Below are positions 32,108-43,639 of a stretch of DNA of 64,000 bases, one piece after another. A program made the position numbers and the translations under genes. This DNA comes from Mya arenaria (lineage: Eukaryota; Mollusca; Bivalvia; Myida; Myidae), in contig NC_069138.1 of assembly GCF_026914265.1 (NCBI RefSeq), positions 29,265,262-29,329,261 of the forward strand, written 5' to 3'. Every line of letters begins with the position of its first letter. Position 1 is the first letter of the stretch. Below the pieces are notes generated by a model, which ran no database searches, had not been told where the DNA came from, and saw only the letters and a list, made by a program, of their open reading frames with translations.

Positions 32108-35100
32108 CTGTATAAAATCAAAAATAATTAACAAATGCTTCTTTTGAAATAAGCAAATCTACTTCCCTTACAGGTCCTTCCCTACCCATATCCGAAAAAC
32201 AACCATAACCCAACACTAAACCTTATTATAGTCATCAATTTGGTGAAGTACTGCGTCATTGTAGTCCGTTATTATAAATATGTCATTATTATTCTACATT
32301 ACATTTTATCATATTTATTTTACTCTTAAAGACGACGTTTTTACTATCACCTGAGATGGTGGGTCCGATAAGCGACCCAATCCCCTGAAAACCCAGTAGA
32401 AGTCCGAAGGAGCTGGCCATCTTTTCCAGACCAAGAAAATCCACTACCACGACCGACTTCTGGGCCACGTATGTCCCTGATAAGATGCCAAACATCACAG
32501 AAAGTGCTGCAAATTCGCTAAAGCTTTCCAATGAGGGCATCACCATGGAGACGATACCGACGCAAAACATGACACCGTTATACACGAGCACTCTGTAAGG
32601 TTTCACGCGCTTCATGTCGAGTACAAAACCGGATGTAAACCGGGCAACAGAGTCACTGATTCCTATAATTGAGACTAAAGACGCCGCCTGGAGTTGGGAA
32701 ACTCCCTTCGATTTCGCCAATGGCGGTAGAAAGACAAATGTCGACATCATTGACATGGTATATAGTAAAATTGCTATACAAAGGGAAAGAAACGGAAAAT
32801 CCTTCAATAGTGATAACTCTAGGAATGGCTTCCTCTGTTCTTTCGGAACGTTGGACTTGAGTAGAGACTTCATTTGCCCCAATTTTTCCTCTAAAACGGA
32901 CTTCCGGCGCAAAGGTTTGGAAATGTCTGACGTGAACTCTGATTTGTAAGATAACCCGTTAGTGGCATGCAAGTTATCTTCTCTCGGTTGTTCTAACATT
33001 CGATTGCACGGTTTGGGAGTTGATACCTCTTGTAAGATCAATCCAGCGTCCACACTGCCTCTTCGGTGTAACATGACTAATCTGAACATTAAACGATGGT
33101 TAAAAACACTGATAAGTGAACATGAACATATAAATAGTCAAAGTTATTGCATCATCATCGCCATCGTCGTCGTCCAGGTCCTTGTTGTTGCCGTCATCAT
33201 CATGATCACAGCTATTTATATCATAAATATTTAAAATTATTTTTCATTTTGTGAATTCGAATACTTAAATGAACGATACATAAAAGATGAGGCAATTCGC
33301 CTCAAATGAACTGATCAAACAAAAAGATATAGCAAACTAAAGAACAGAACAAATAAAACAAGACAGATAAAGCAATAGGACAGATTAAGCATAGCGACAT
33401 TTCAAGCACAATGGCAAAAAAGCACAACGGCAGGTCAAGCACAACGACAAATCAAGCAGAAGGACAGACCAGGCAAATGACACATCAAGCACAGCGACAG
33501 ATCAAGCAAAAAGACAGATAAAGCAAAAGGCAAGATCAAGCACAGCGACAGATCAAGCAAAAAGACAGATAAAGCAAAAGGATAGATCAAGCACAACGGC
33601 AAATCAAGCTGAAGTACAGACCAGGCAGAAGGACAGATTAAGTAAAACGAAAGATCAAGCAAAATGACAGATTAAGCAAAACTACAGATCAAGCAAAAAG
33701 ACAGATCAAGCACAACGACGATCAAGCAGAAGGGCAGATCAAGCACAACGACAGATCAAGCACAACGACACATTTAGCAAAACGACATATCAAGCAAAAC
33801 GACATATCAAGCCAAACGATAGATCTAGTAAACGGACAGATCAAGCAAAACGGCAAATCAAGCTGAAGTACAGACCAGGCAGAAGAACAGATTAAGTAAA
33901 ACGACAGATCAAGCAAAAAGACAGATCAAGCAAAACTACAGATCAAGCAAAACTGCAGATCAAACACAACGACGATCAAGCAGAAGGGCAGATCAAGCAC
34001 AACGACAGATCAAGCACAACGACACATTTAGCAAAACGACATATCAAGCAAAACGACATACCACGCCAAACGATAGATCTAGTAAACGGACAGATCAAGC
34101 AAAACGGCATATCAAGCAAAACGACATATCAAGCCAAACGATAGATCTAGTAAACGGACAGATCAAGCAAAACGAGAGATCAAGCAAAACAAGAGATAAA
34201 ACAAAACGACAGATGAAGCATAACGACATATCAGGCAAATAGACAGATCAAGCAAAACCATAGATCAAGTGCGGTGAAAATGTAAACAAAAAAAACATTC
34301 AGCTTCAAAACCTATAACGATGGAAAGTAGCAAATGGTCTGAGATAGTATGAACACGCTTTGATTCGGTGTATGTAACACTGAGTTGTTGCTTCCGCATT
34401 GGTGTAATTTATCCACAACAAACAGAAAAGAGGATATAACAAACAAAACAAAATATAAGCTAAAGCATAAAAAACACAATTTAATCAAGAAATACTTAAC
34501 CAAATAACGCACTCGTTGATCCTGGATATCTTGGAGATGCGTTTATGGAGGTCAAGCGGTCGAAAGAGGGCGGCACTGACGAACGTATGGAGGGAGATGG
34601 CGGCAAGTAACAACAAAGCGCCTTGGTAGCCGTACTCCCCAAACAACGCCTCTGAATACATTAAATGCAATGTGATTAATAAAATTTAGCATACGACAAT
34701 GTCCAGGAGTGCGTTGTATGGCCACATACCGTTCGTCTTAGCATACAGGCCGCCGGCGAACTATATGTGGGGCACGATTATGATTACCTGCCACAGACAC
34801 ATAGATACGCAACAATGGCTCAAGCTCTTTTAGGTGCTGTATAGAAAAATGAGCCAATGTAACTTCCGAGCTAGAGACATAGAGCGGACATCATGATTAA
34901 AAGTAAGTTGGACTCGAAATTTCACCTAATAACACGATAATAAGTGCTTTTTTGAGAAATTGGAGAATGCAGTGCCATAAAATATGTTTAATTTTCACAT
35001 TTACTTCGCTTATTTTCTAGACCTATACTTTACGGAATAATAAGAGCTTTCATGAAACAAACGCATGTTTACAAATGAAAAAAGAAAATTTCTGCAATTT

Positions 35101-38100
35101 TCAGCTGAATTTCACTAAAAAGCTTACATTTAAGATAAAAAGTATAATCGAGTGCTTATATTTTGTCGAAAATAAACAAGACCGCCTATTTACCGGAATA
35201 AGCTTGAGCAAAAGCATTGGAATGAGCCAATACGCTTTATGATAATGCACTCAACACAGAATATAAGGCATACTTGAAGTTCTGTATTCATAAAAAAAAT
35301 CAAATAATGTTGTTTTCGTTAAATACCCATATATGTATAAGTATATAATTTCAATTAAGCTGATAATGGTCTCAGCAACCTCGGAAATGTCTATAGGGCT
35401 AAATATCATCATTAGCAGCAGCACCACCACAAACATCACCATTACCTAATCCAACTTCATCACAAAACCCACCATTCTCGTAAGCGTGTCTTCTTTAAAA
35501 TGATAACGACTAAAATCATTTAAACTGGCTTAACCCCTAACATTTGTCAATGGAAAATAACAATTTCACATACGCATTCTTTATTATCTGTGGTTTTATT
35601 GCTGTTGTATTTATTTGACCAAAAGGCCGTGCTTGGTCCCATGTCATGGCCAGCGGCGTTTTTGTTCGTTATAGTTTTAACTACATAATAAAAGAAAAAA
35701 AACTTATATATTTCAAACTCATCAATTTGTCAAAGAAGAACTTATGTCGTGTACGCATGCCTTTTTGTGTCGTATATGTTTGTCTTGGCGCAAACTTTAT
35801 GCTCTCGAATTGTACGTGGTGATGAATTTGAATGTGTTCGGCACTACAGTACGTTGCTTTTATTCAAACCCTAGTTTAACATTGTTACTGTGGGATATTC
35901 TGAATAGATACTGTGTTTAGTTACATTGCACCCTGGTAACCATACTCTCTGAACAACGAGCCTGAGGAAAGTTAGTGCAGTATAAGTTCTACAAACGATA
36001 ATGGCGGGGTTCGGTGAAAACTAAGATCCTACATAGAATGCAACTCGGAACGCTAATGATGGCTATTTACGAGTACGCTTGATCTTTACTTACGGGTGAA
36101 AAAGTAGAATTTTCTGAGGGAGTAACCACAAACCCCCCAGCCAAACATTTAACCAAATAATTTTCTTTTTTGGTGGAGGACCGCAAGTCAAACGGTTACG
36201 CCTATAAGTTAAACCCTCTCTGAAGTCAAATCCCGGATCCGCCCCTGGAAGCTTTATACTAAGGTAAGTAACTCTGAAAAGGTAACTGTATACATTTTAC
36301 CTTTAAGGGTTTGTAACAGTGGAAATATCAGAAAGGTCAAAACTCATGGGTCCAATTTGACTAAAGACTGTCCATTGTTCTTAAAATAAAGTTATGGTAT
36401 CCAATGAATTCTTCCAACGATTTTCTTTTCATAACTTCTACCCGACATTAGCCAAGTCGAATACATTGACAGTATTAGATACCCTGTTAAATCAATTCAG
36501 ATCGATGAAATCAAGCATTCACGAAATAGCGAAAGTAGTCGATATTTCACCAATTATAATTATTTGACCAAATACCACAGTATTCATTATCATTTTAATC
36601 AGGTGTCTTCATTTGAGGCAGAATTGCACCTAAACCGAGTTTATGGGATTATTAGGGAATTTAATCATTTTGAATTTTATCAGAGGGATAAATCGTTTGG
36701 TAATTGATCAATTTTTAAATAAGTATTTTATCGAGGCAGTTGATATTCTGTTGTTTCATCGAGTTGATTTGTTTAATGATATTCTTAATTCGGAATGATT
36801 TCCATTGGAGTGGTATAAAGGCATTATTGTTCCTGTAATCAAAACGAACGTCCCTGGCAAACCCAATTAATTACCGTGGGATTACATAAGTACAAATAGT
36901 AAAGATAATTAACAGACTTGGTAGAAAATAATAACGTACTGAGCGATACGCAAAAACTGTTACATGATAAGAAATTATTGTACTGCTCTTTTATTGACAT
37001 GAAACGTGCTTGTGATAGTGTTAGTTAACATCGCCTCTGGCAAAAGCTTTATAAAACATGAGTTGATGGGGAAATGCTAAGAATTTATTAGAACATGAAT
37101 TCCAATGAGAAATCATGTGTAAAATCTGTAGCTCGTTGTCTGATAACTCTGATTGTGATGTCTGCCTTAAACAAGGAGAAATAATGTCCCCCATTTCATT
37201 TGCCCTTTTCGTTGATGATTTCGAGCTATTTAATAAGATGATCATGTAAGCAAACTTACATTAGAGGATATAAATGCATACTTATGTTAATTGCCGACGA
37301 TATGGTAGTTTTAGGGGGAACATTTGATGACTCTCAAAATAGCATAAATGTGTTGCATGTTTTAGAAGGTAACTTAGAAAAGACAAAGACAATGGAAAAT
37401 GGGAATGAATTTTACGTGAAGATGGAAATATGATGATAAAGATTTTGAAACCGTTGATGACTTAAATAACACTGAAACAGTTTTAACTGTACCGGGGTTT
37501 TTGTTCTAAATCAAGAATCCATAGCATGGTCTCAAGTCTCTGTATGTATTTGTAAATGATTTAACTGTACCGGGTTTTTTGTTCTAAATCAAGAATCCAT
37601 AGCATGGCCTCAAGGCTCTGTATGTATTTATAAATGATTCAAAGCATTACATTTCAAGACTGGAGTTCTTTGTTAACATCAAGAGGTTGTGGGTTCGATC
37701 CCCTCAAGGGGTACTTTCTCATGGTCTCTCAAAATGGACACAGTACTGTTTTCTGCCCAGGAAACGGACTCGACAGTGATTCTACAAGCTCAGCTTTCGT
37801 CACAATCGAGCTAAAATAAATTTGTATAATAACATTATTGTACTGTTTGTAAGTCTTATGATAAAGAAGACGAATATTGTTTTATCATAATATATCATGT
37901 GTATAACAACATCAGAACAACATTGATTAAATCATTTTATATCAAAAATCCAAGTATGAACAAGTTTATCGAACAAATAAAACGAAAAATGAAAGCATAC
38001 TAAGTAGTTCAGGTATATTTATAAATCGGATATTTCGTATATGATAGTCTTACAAAAATAACACCGTTCAGATTTTTAAGTAATTTTACATTGTAAATAA

Positions 38101-41100
38101 CTTTCTATAATATTTTATTATATTATAATTATGCGTTTATCTCACAGTTTGATTTCGATATGTTTCTTTCTAATAGTTTCGTGTGTGTTCTTAAATTTAA
38201 CTTACTTATTCCTTCATCTTTTCCTTGTATTATGCCATGCATTGCTGTGACATTACTGACTTTATGTATTTGTACAAATTCTTATACTTATTATATTTTT
38301 TCAAGAAACTGTTTAAAACATGTATACGCCAATACACATTTCTGTCTATCTATCTGTCTGTCTGTTGGCTATTGTATTATAAACCCAGATTGGATAAGAA
38401 TCAATTGAGTAACTGGCCATTAGTCGAAGTAGACCTATCGTCTTATATGAAAAATTGTCCGATTTAGCGAAGGGTCTTCAGCACCGACATCTTTCTAAAA
38501 GTATGTTTGAGCTTGTGAATTTAATCTTTTCGATCACACACCAGTTTCTTGAATCTAAAAATCGAATAAAGTCGAACAAGTGAAATGAATTACCTATAAG
38601 CGGTGGAAAGCTGAACATGCCTAACCCCGTGCCAGCGGTTGCTATGCCGACGGCGAGACCTCTCCGTTTGTTAAAGTAGTTCGTCACCATGATAAGGCTA
38701 GGTGAATAAGTTAGGCAACGACCAAATCCTGCATTTAGAGATAAAACGTAATGTGTATAAATTGCCATGTCAGTATACCCAACGTGTATGCCTTTGTATA
38801 TATGCATACACGAAATAAAGGTAAAACGAAAATACAGTTGTGGTGACACTTTTGAAGGACAGATAGAAAGACAAAAAATGGCATCTATGCTACATGTACA
38901 TAAATATTGTCCATTCATTTACCGGCCTTTGGTGAACTCCTTTCTAATGTTATATAAAACTTACCGCCGACGATACTATAGGAGAAGTACAAGAACTCAA
39001 TGTTTGGTGCAAATGCCGAGATGACAATACCAATGAAACACAACACGCTTCCGAGTAATACCACAGACCGACAAGACCAGCGGTTACACATTGCGGTCGC
39101 GACCGGGCCTATAATGGAGTAATCATGTGGGTTAAAAGCAATAATATGTCAAGGAGTTAGCGTGGTAAAGTGGTAAAGGTGTAGGTCTACAAACTTAGCG
39201 GTGTGTTTTCTACTTTTTATTCAGATGATCTCAATTTGGCGACCAATGGTGACAAGAAAAAAACTTTCAAAAAGACGGTGTATTCATTTAAAACATACAA
39301 TGAAAACTTCAAGGACAAGCCCAGTAGTCAAAATGTTAATAAGCCCCTGTTTATGGACACAAAGCATAGGCCAAAACGCCAATGAACTATAGACACAAAC
39401 ATATTAATACATACACAAATACAAACACCAAACACAAACTTATACCACCTACACAAATACAAACACCACAATCAAACCATGCCCTAATCAAAATTGCTTT
39501 ACCGTTAAATATTGAGTTTGCGAAATGTTGCTTGCACGCATCTGTGTTTGTGCAGTACACTTACATGCTCCACGTCACTCATGTGTGTGTGTACTTAGCA
39601 CAAGTTTAAAGCGTGCAATCGATATCCAGGACGCATATTAAATTTGTGATCGACGCCAGGTGTATAAGTGCAAGGTGAACGACAAAACTGTAAGGGACGC
39701 GATTTATACTTTATACATGGGTCGCATGAACCTCCGGTACACATGGAAAAATAAATTTCGCAAACGGCTTCAAAAGCCAACTGCAACTTTAACTTGAGGG
39801 AGTAGCGTTACGTACAGAACAAGTAGAGTCCCGATTATTTTGATTTTTTAGTTTACAACAATTGTAAAAAAAGGTCATATTGAATTAAGCTTAGACACTC
39901 CCTATGGCGCGATGTTGCGCGAGTGACAGGCGAAATTCTACCTGTCTGGCTTGATGACCGAGAACCCGACTCACACACGCCCGTGTGGGGAAAAGGCCCG
40001 GAATGTCATTTTAAAGTTCGCTAACTACTGCGATTACCAGACAACCTATTATTGTGTTATTAGTGTGCAAGCTTAATCTATAAGATTTAGAGTGTAATAA
40101 AAAATGTTTTTCTTTTCGAACCCAAGATGTCTTCAAATTTCGAAATGACCTAACAAAAGTGAATCATAAATACAAATAAAATATTCGTTTTAAGATATCT
40201 GACTTAGTTCAATATCAATGGTTTTATTAAAATAAAAATATGCACATTTTCACACAAGTAATCCATTCCTTAGATTTATGTTAAATATGAGTTACGACCT
40301 ATTTTACTAGGAAGATATAAAAACCTTTGATTAATTAATTGCCCGAGTTGGTTAAATAAGGTTAGAAATCCGCCACCCGCCGAAAAAGTCGTTGGCTAAA
40401 CACCAAAAGGGGTACTTATAAGGAGGCCACATTGATGTCTGATCAGAAAAGAGTTGCGAACATATTTCCAATCGACTCTTCACAAATAAACTGAATAAGC
40501 AGTGAATGCGATTGCCGTATCCCGTCCGCTTTACCTCACACCACGACTAAGGGACATAAGTCGTACATTAAAGAAACCAACGTAATGTTTCTTGCATCAC
40601 TATATGTATTAACATATGAGTCAAGTGTGTTAAGCACAGCTTTATTTGATTCTAATAATAGCCAAGGTAAAAGTATTAACTCGTTGACGACGACCATACA
40701 ACCTTCGATACAAAGGTTACGACAATACCTCTAATTGCTCAAAAGACGAGCTAGTAATAGTTTACTCACCCATCAATTGGAGAGAAGTTGTGAAAAGGGA
40801 GAAGACCCATGCCGTGGCCACAGAGCTCTGGTTAAACTCGTCCTTCAGTTTCATGTACATCACACCACTGGCCTTCATTATGCCACCTGGAAGGTGAGAT
40901 ATAAATACATGTACGTATCTACGTATATAATGGTTAACAGATTATATGAAAGTGAAGTCAAATGCGATAGACAAGGCGCTCTGGTTCAGCTTGTCCTTCA
41001 GTTGTATATGCATCACACTACTAGCCTTCGCCGCACTTCCTGGAATATGATATATGAACTGGTATTTACCTATGTTATGTGCCAAGATCTAGAGGATAGA

Positions 41101-42313
41101 ATAGTGCTAGGCTGTGGCAACAGTTTTGGTTGTCTGCATTATGACGAGTCCTTAAGTACGTAAATATTCAAATATTATAATCATTGTTTGTAAGGAAAGG
41201 CCACTGCGTTGACGTATTAAGATGCACTCTTACTCCCAAAAAAGATTAACCACAATTAATACAATTGTTTTAATTTACTGAAAATGATAAATACATATTG
41301 AGAAAAATGTATCTTTTGAAGAATATCGTGCTTAATTTGAAAGAGAGGTGCAGAAAACATGGTATTTCTTCCTCTCTCTCTTAAATTGTATGTTTGTTAT
41401 ACATGCGTACATGTATTGATTTTAAATGCGAGTGTCACTTTAAGACTACTCTCCAGTTGAACTCACTCTTTTTTCATGCCTTCGGAAGTCCTCGGTCATT
41501 TTCCATCGAAAACAAGCTCGGATGCATCTGGACGGTTTACAGTGTATCGCTTAGTTATTTCAATTTACCGGTTTAACTTAATGACTTCACTCTTGGGAAT
41601 CTTAATTATTCATGCAATATATCTATTCACTGGAAATCAATTTAAACTTAGAAATACAGAATACACGTTAAAACGCTACAGTTGATTAATACTATTATTT
41701 TAAATTTTACGAACTACTTCTACCGATGTACCGGCATACATTCGAGGTTGTTTTCGATGACAAATAGCCGAACAATTCGGAATGTATAATACACGACAAG
41801 CCGTTATCATGTCGTCTGAATGAGAGAGAGAGAAGAGCTCACATAACTTCTTTACATCACTATTGTACCCATAAATCATAATATAATTTGTTTATAAGCA
41901 TTCGAGAGAAAATATAGGCTATATAAAAGTTATTGTCGAAATATTTTCAAAAGTTAGAATATATATAAATAAAAATTATATTATTTTATAATCTAATCTA
42001 AATTCATTTAACTGGGCAATCATTTCAGGGATTAGTAGAATTCCTAATATAGCGTCCAATTGTTTTGATTATGACGATTAATTTCTAAGACAAGCTAGTT
42101 TGCTACAAAGATTAGGACAAATCAACCCCGCTTACCAATAAACACATGTACGATGACTCCTCCCAGGACGACCATCCAACCCCAGCTTCCATCCGGCACC
42201 CAGCCAACCTGCTGGCTTGTCTGAATCTCTATTAAACATTCTTCCTCACGTTTCTTTGGTTCATTTTCTTGAGGCTTAGCATCTTCTTTGATTTCCTTGA
42301 CTTGTTTAAGCAT
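31863..42313 (-). CDS. SLC16-like: Monocarboxylate-transporter-like protein (SLC16 family, MFS)
   Basis: Seven exons in transcript order: 42136-42313, 40770-40886, 38965-39108, 38594-38728, 34513-34651, 32351-33081 and 31863-32107. All are GT-AG bounded with compatible phases and total 1689 nt (562 residues plus stop). The family marks are clear: PDGSWGWMVVLGG at the start of TM1, YFNKRRGLAVGIATAGTG after TM4, a cytoplasmic loop of about 90 residues between the two halves, ISDSVARF in TM8 (about residues 379-386, keeping the Asp-Arg pair at four-residue spacing seen in MCT1), DFLGLEK and FQGIGSLIGP. It would be a 12-TM plasma-membrane proton- or facilitator-type carrier of monocarboxylates or related solutes; the substrate cannot be told from sequence. 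It resembles the MCT12/MCT14-type branch but orthology is not established. The C terminus is a long acidic low-complexity tail. Untranslated 5' exons may lie beyond 42313. Confidence 0.92.
32351..33081 (-). CDS. SLC16-like: SLC16-like exon 6
   Basis: 731 nt, phase 2 to 1, between GTTCAG and GTGATA. It encodes the central loop and TM7-TM11: LSLCIAILLYTMSMMSTFVF, LVSIIGISDSVARF, VDFLGLEKMASSFGLLLGF. The large exon without stops is strong evidence of a functional gene. Confidence 0.93.
33340..34272 (-). repeat. 17-bp minisatellite with higher-order repeats in intron 5 of the SLC16-like gene
   Basis: About 50 units of roughly 17 bp based on ACAGATCAAGCAAAACG. Segments of about 250 bp recur within the array (for example 33589-33795 against 33847-34045), showing block duplication. 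Minus-strand ORFs such as 33435-33662 are translations of the repeat. Confidence 0.9.
34513..34651 (-). CDS. SLC16-like: SLC16-like exon 5
   Basis: 139 nt, phase 1 to 2, between TTCAG and GTGCGT. It encodes ALFGEYGYQGALLLLAAI and SAALFRPLDLHKRIS (TM6 and start of the loop). The donor was chosen because GA|GTGCGT is the only GT donor that joins exon 6 in an open frame. A degenerate duplicate of its start lies at 35921-35961. Confidence 0.85.
35921..35961 (-). pseudogene. Degenerate duplicate of SLC16-like exon 5
   Basis: After CCTCAG, the minus strand reads SLFREYGYQGAM and stops, matching ALFGEYGYQGAL at the start of exon 5 in the same phase. The match of about 40 nt is not continued further. 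It lies 1.3 kb upstream of exon 5 in transcript order, inside intron 4. Confidence 0.6.
36590..37480 (+). mobile_element. LINE relic, reverse transcriptase fragment
   Basis: Broken frames give LVENNNVLSDTQ, LYCSFIDMKRACDSVS (RT domain A), NSNEKSCVKSV and then LMLIADDMVVLGGTFDDSQN, which is the FADDM catalytic box of non-LTR reverse transcriptases, followed by NVLHVLEGNLEKTKTM. The fragment sits antisense in intron 4 of the SLC16-like gene. Clade not assigned. Several stops are present. Confidence 0.75.
37485..37638 (+). repeat. Two tandem copies of a 77-bp unit
   Basis: The block from TTAACTGTACCGGG to TGTATGTATTTATAAATGA occurs twice in succession with few differences, linking the LINE relic with the SINE that follows. 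Confidence 0.85.
37640..37822 (+). mobile_element. tRNA-derived SINE family S2, copy 1
   Basis: B box TGGGTTCGATCCCCTC, then a body with GGGGTACTTTCTCATGG, ACACAGTACTGTTTTCTGCC and AGGAAACGGACTC. The same body is found inverted at 63090-63243. The A box is degraded here. Confidence 0.7.
38594..38728 (-). CDS. SLC16-like: SLC16-like exon 4
   Basis: 135 nt, phase 1 to 1, between TGCAG and GTAATT. It contains the second MCT signature, NYFNKRRGLAVGIATAG, and GMFSFPPLI (TM4-TM5). Confidence 0.9.
38965..39108 (-). CDS. SLC16-like: SLC16-like exon 3
   Basis: 144 nt, phase 1 to 1, between TTATAG and GTAAGT. It encodes PVATAMCNRWSCRSVVLLG, then VLCFIGIVISAFAPN (TM3) and the start of TM4. Confidence 0.9.
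39156..39196 (+). other. tRNA-head-like fragment, probable SINE remnant
   Basis: GTTAGCGTGGTAAAGTGGT resembles a tRNA A-box region but no B box follows. It lies just upstream of SLC16-like exon 3 in intron 2. Confidence 0.25.
40770..40886 (-). CDS. SLC16-like: SLC16-like exon 2
   Basis: 117 nt, phase 1 to 1, between TTCCAG and GTGAGT. It encodes GIMKASGVMYMKLKDEF, then TAWVFSLFTTSLQLMG (TM2). A degenerate duplicate lies at 40943-41039. Confidence 0.9.
40943..41039 (-). pseudogene. Degenerate tandem duplicate of SLC16-like exon 2
   Basis: After an acceptor ATTCCAG, the minus strand reads SAAKASSVMHIQLKDKLNQS, aligning without gaps to the exon 2 translation GIMKASGVMYMKLKDEFNQS in the same phase. 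It reaches a stop after 31 codons, where exon 2 continues to TM2. The offset from exon 2 is 153 bp and the intron just upstream also looks duplicated. No donor is seen. The long plus-strand ORF at 40735-41163 is the antisense shadow of these two repeats. Confidence 0.75.
41221..41442. mobile_element. MITE family M1, copy 3 (inverted, internally shortened)
   Basis: Its ends match 8289-8657 in reverse complement (CACTCTTACTCCCAAA at left, GCGAGTGTCA at right). In intron 1 of the SLC16-like gene. Confidence 0.6.
41470..41786. mobile_element. MITE family M3, copy in SLC16-like intron 1
   Basis: Terminal inverted repeats CTTCGGAAGTCCTCGG and the right-hand complement of TTCGGCTATTTGTCATCG, with interior TTGGGAATCTTAATTATTCA matching the full copy at 10828-11171 in inverted orientation. 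Confidence 0.75.
42136..42313 (-). CDS. SLC16-like: SLC16-like exon 1
   Basis: Begins MLKQVKEIKED, a charged cytoplasmic tail rich in K and E, then VPDGSWGWMVVLGGVIVHVF (TM1). Ends in phase 1 at GTAAGC. There is no in-frame ATG nearer TM1, and the ATG is in a fair context (ACGATGC). Confidence 0.88.
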
Positions 42314-43224
42314 CGTTGATGCGTCTTTGTGTCTAATGATTTTAATACTAATTCCACGTGTTCATAAACATTAACAGTTTCTCTTTCCAACTCTTAGAAA
42401 GTACTTAATTCTGACTGCACTTCATTATCAAATGGTGTAAAAATAAGAAAATCATTCGGAGACAAATGTGGGCCGCGTGCTCAGTTAAGTAGATATAGAG
42501 AAGTGCATGTATATCAAATTTGTTAGATAACACAATCTTGGGACATCGGCTGAAACTGCAGAAACCAAGATAAAACATTAATGAGATGTCATTAATCGTT
42601 AATCTTTTAACCGTATTTAACATAATAATCAGTTCCCAACAAATGTCATGTCAAATCGAATCAACGTTGTAGCTGGGACAGTCATGTAACATGAAATACA
42701 TTCTTGTCCAGCTCTCAATAAAGTCCGGGTCGAACCCTGGGCAGTTACATACAAGGTATCTCATTTTATTTATTCACAAGTTATCAAATTGACAATGGTT
42801 TATATCGTAACATATTCATGATTTGAAAGAAAATGCTAGTGCCTTAATTTTGTATGTGAAATCAAATATCATAAGTAAATAAATGCACAACATGAAACAT
42901 AATTTATCTTAATATCGTTCATATAACACAAAATTAAGAAGATCAAAGACAAGCGGCTTGGATGGAGTGGGCAGGAAAAACAAATCATGTTCATATAATT
43001 ATTGTGATGTCCTATGCAAGAACCGTTAGTTTCTTCAAACTAAATGACACGATCCCCACATCCAAGTACTGAAGTATAACTTGACCAGCTGATAGACCAT
43101 CAAAATTGAGTTCAAAGTTGCTTCCTTCCAGTCATATTAGGATATCAGAAGTATTGAAACACTATTCTAGTAAGATTCAAGGAATTTCTGTGCGAAACTC
43201 TAGCTCTTTTAATAGACCTGAGCC

Positions 43225-43633
43225 TGGCCCCAATATCACAAAAATACTTAAGTCAAATCTTAAAGTCAGTCTCAACACATTTTATCACATAACAATAAAA
43301 TTTATGAAAAATCACATATGTTTTTTTACAGTTTTATAAGCGCATTCTATCATAGAATATGCTGATAAAATCCTTTGATCGAATTCCAAGGTAATTATTT
43401 TATACAGCCAAAAATGTTTTTGAGTACAATTCTGTATTCTTTATAAAATACTCAAGTAATTTTATTGCTCTAGAATTAGTTTTCTTTGAAATATTGACAA
43501 AATCTTTTTATCAACACATTCTATGAGAAAATACGTTTTCAAAAATTATAAAAAACATGCAAGATTTTGAAGAATATTATGCGTTTATATAGTGAAATGA
43601 ATTGAGACTGAGTTTAAAATGGCCCTGTCCCAG
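43225..43633. mobile_element. MITE-like element with inverted ends
   Basis: The left end CCTGGCCCCAATATCAC with AGTCAGTCTCAACACATTTT is partly mirrored at the right by AATTGAGACTGAGTTTAAAA and TGGCCCTG. An inner inverted pair (ACATTCTATGAGA with its partner near 43335-43365) supports a foldback structure. Boundaries are approximate. Confidence 0.5.
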
Positions 43634-43639
43634 GGGTGC

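Noticed and set aside
33340-34272. Possible CRISPR array from regularly spaced short repeats
   Set aside because: Units are contiguous 17-bp tandem repeats without unique spacers, in an intron of an animal gene.
34690-34760. Possible further exon relic of the SLC16-like gene
   Set aside because: GCGTTGTATGG recalls the exon 5 start, but the resemblance ends after about ten bases.
40735-41163. 142-codon plus-strand ORF, the second-longest in the window after the transporter exon
   Set aside because: It is antisense to SLC16-like exon 2 and its degenerate duplicate; the internal repeat in its translation is explained by that.
42700-42745. tRNA B-box-like GGGTCGAACCCTGG
   Set aside because: No A box at the right distance on either strand and no second copy; too little to call.
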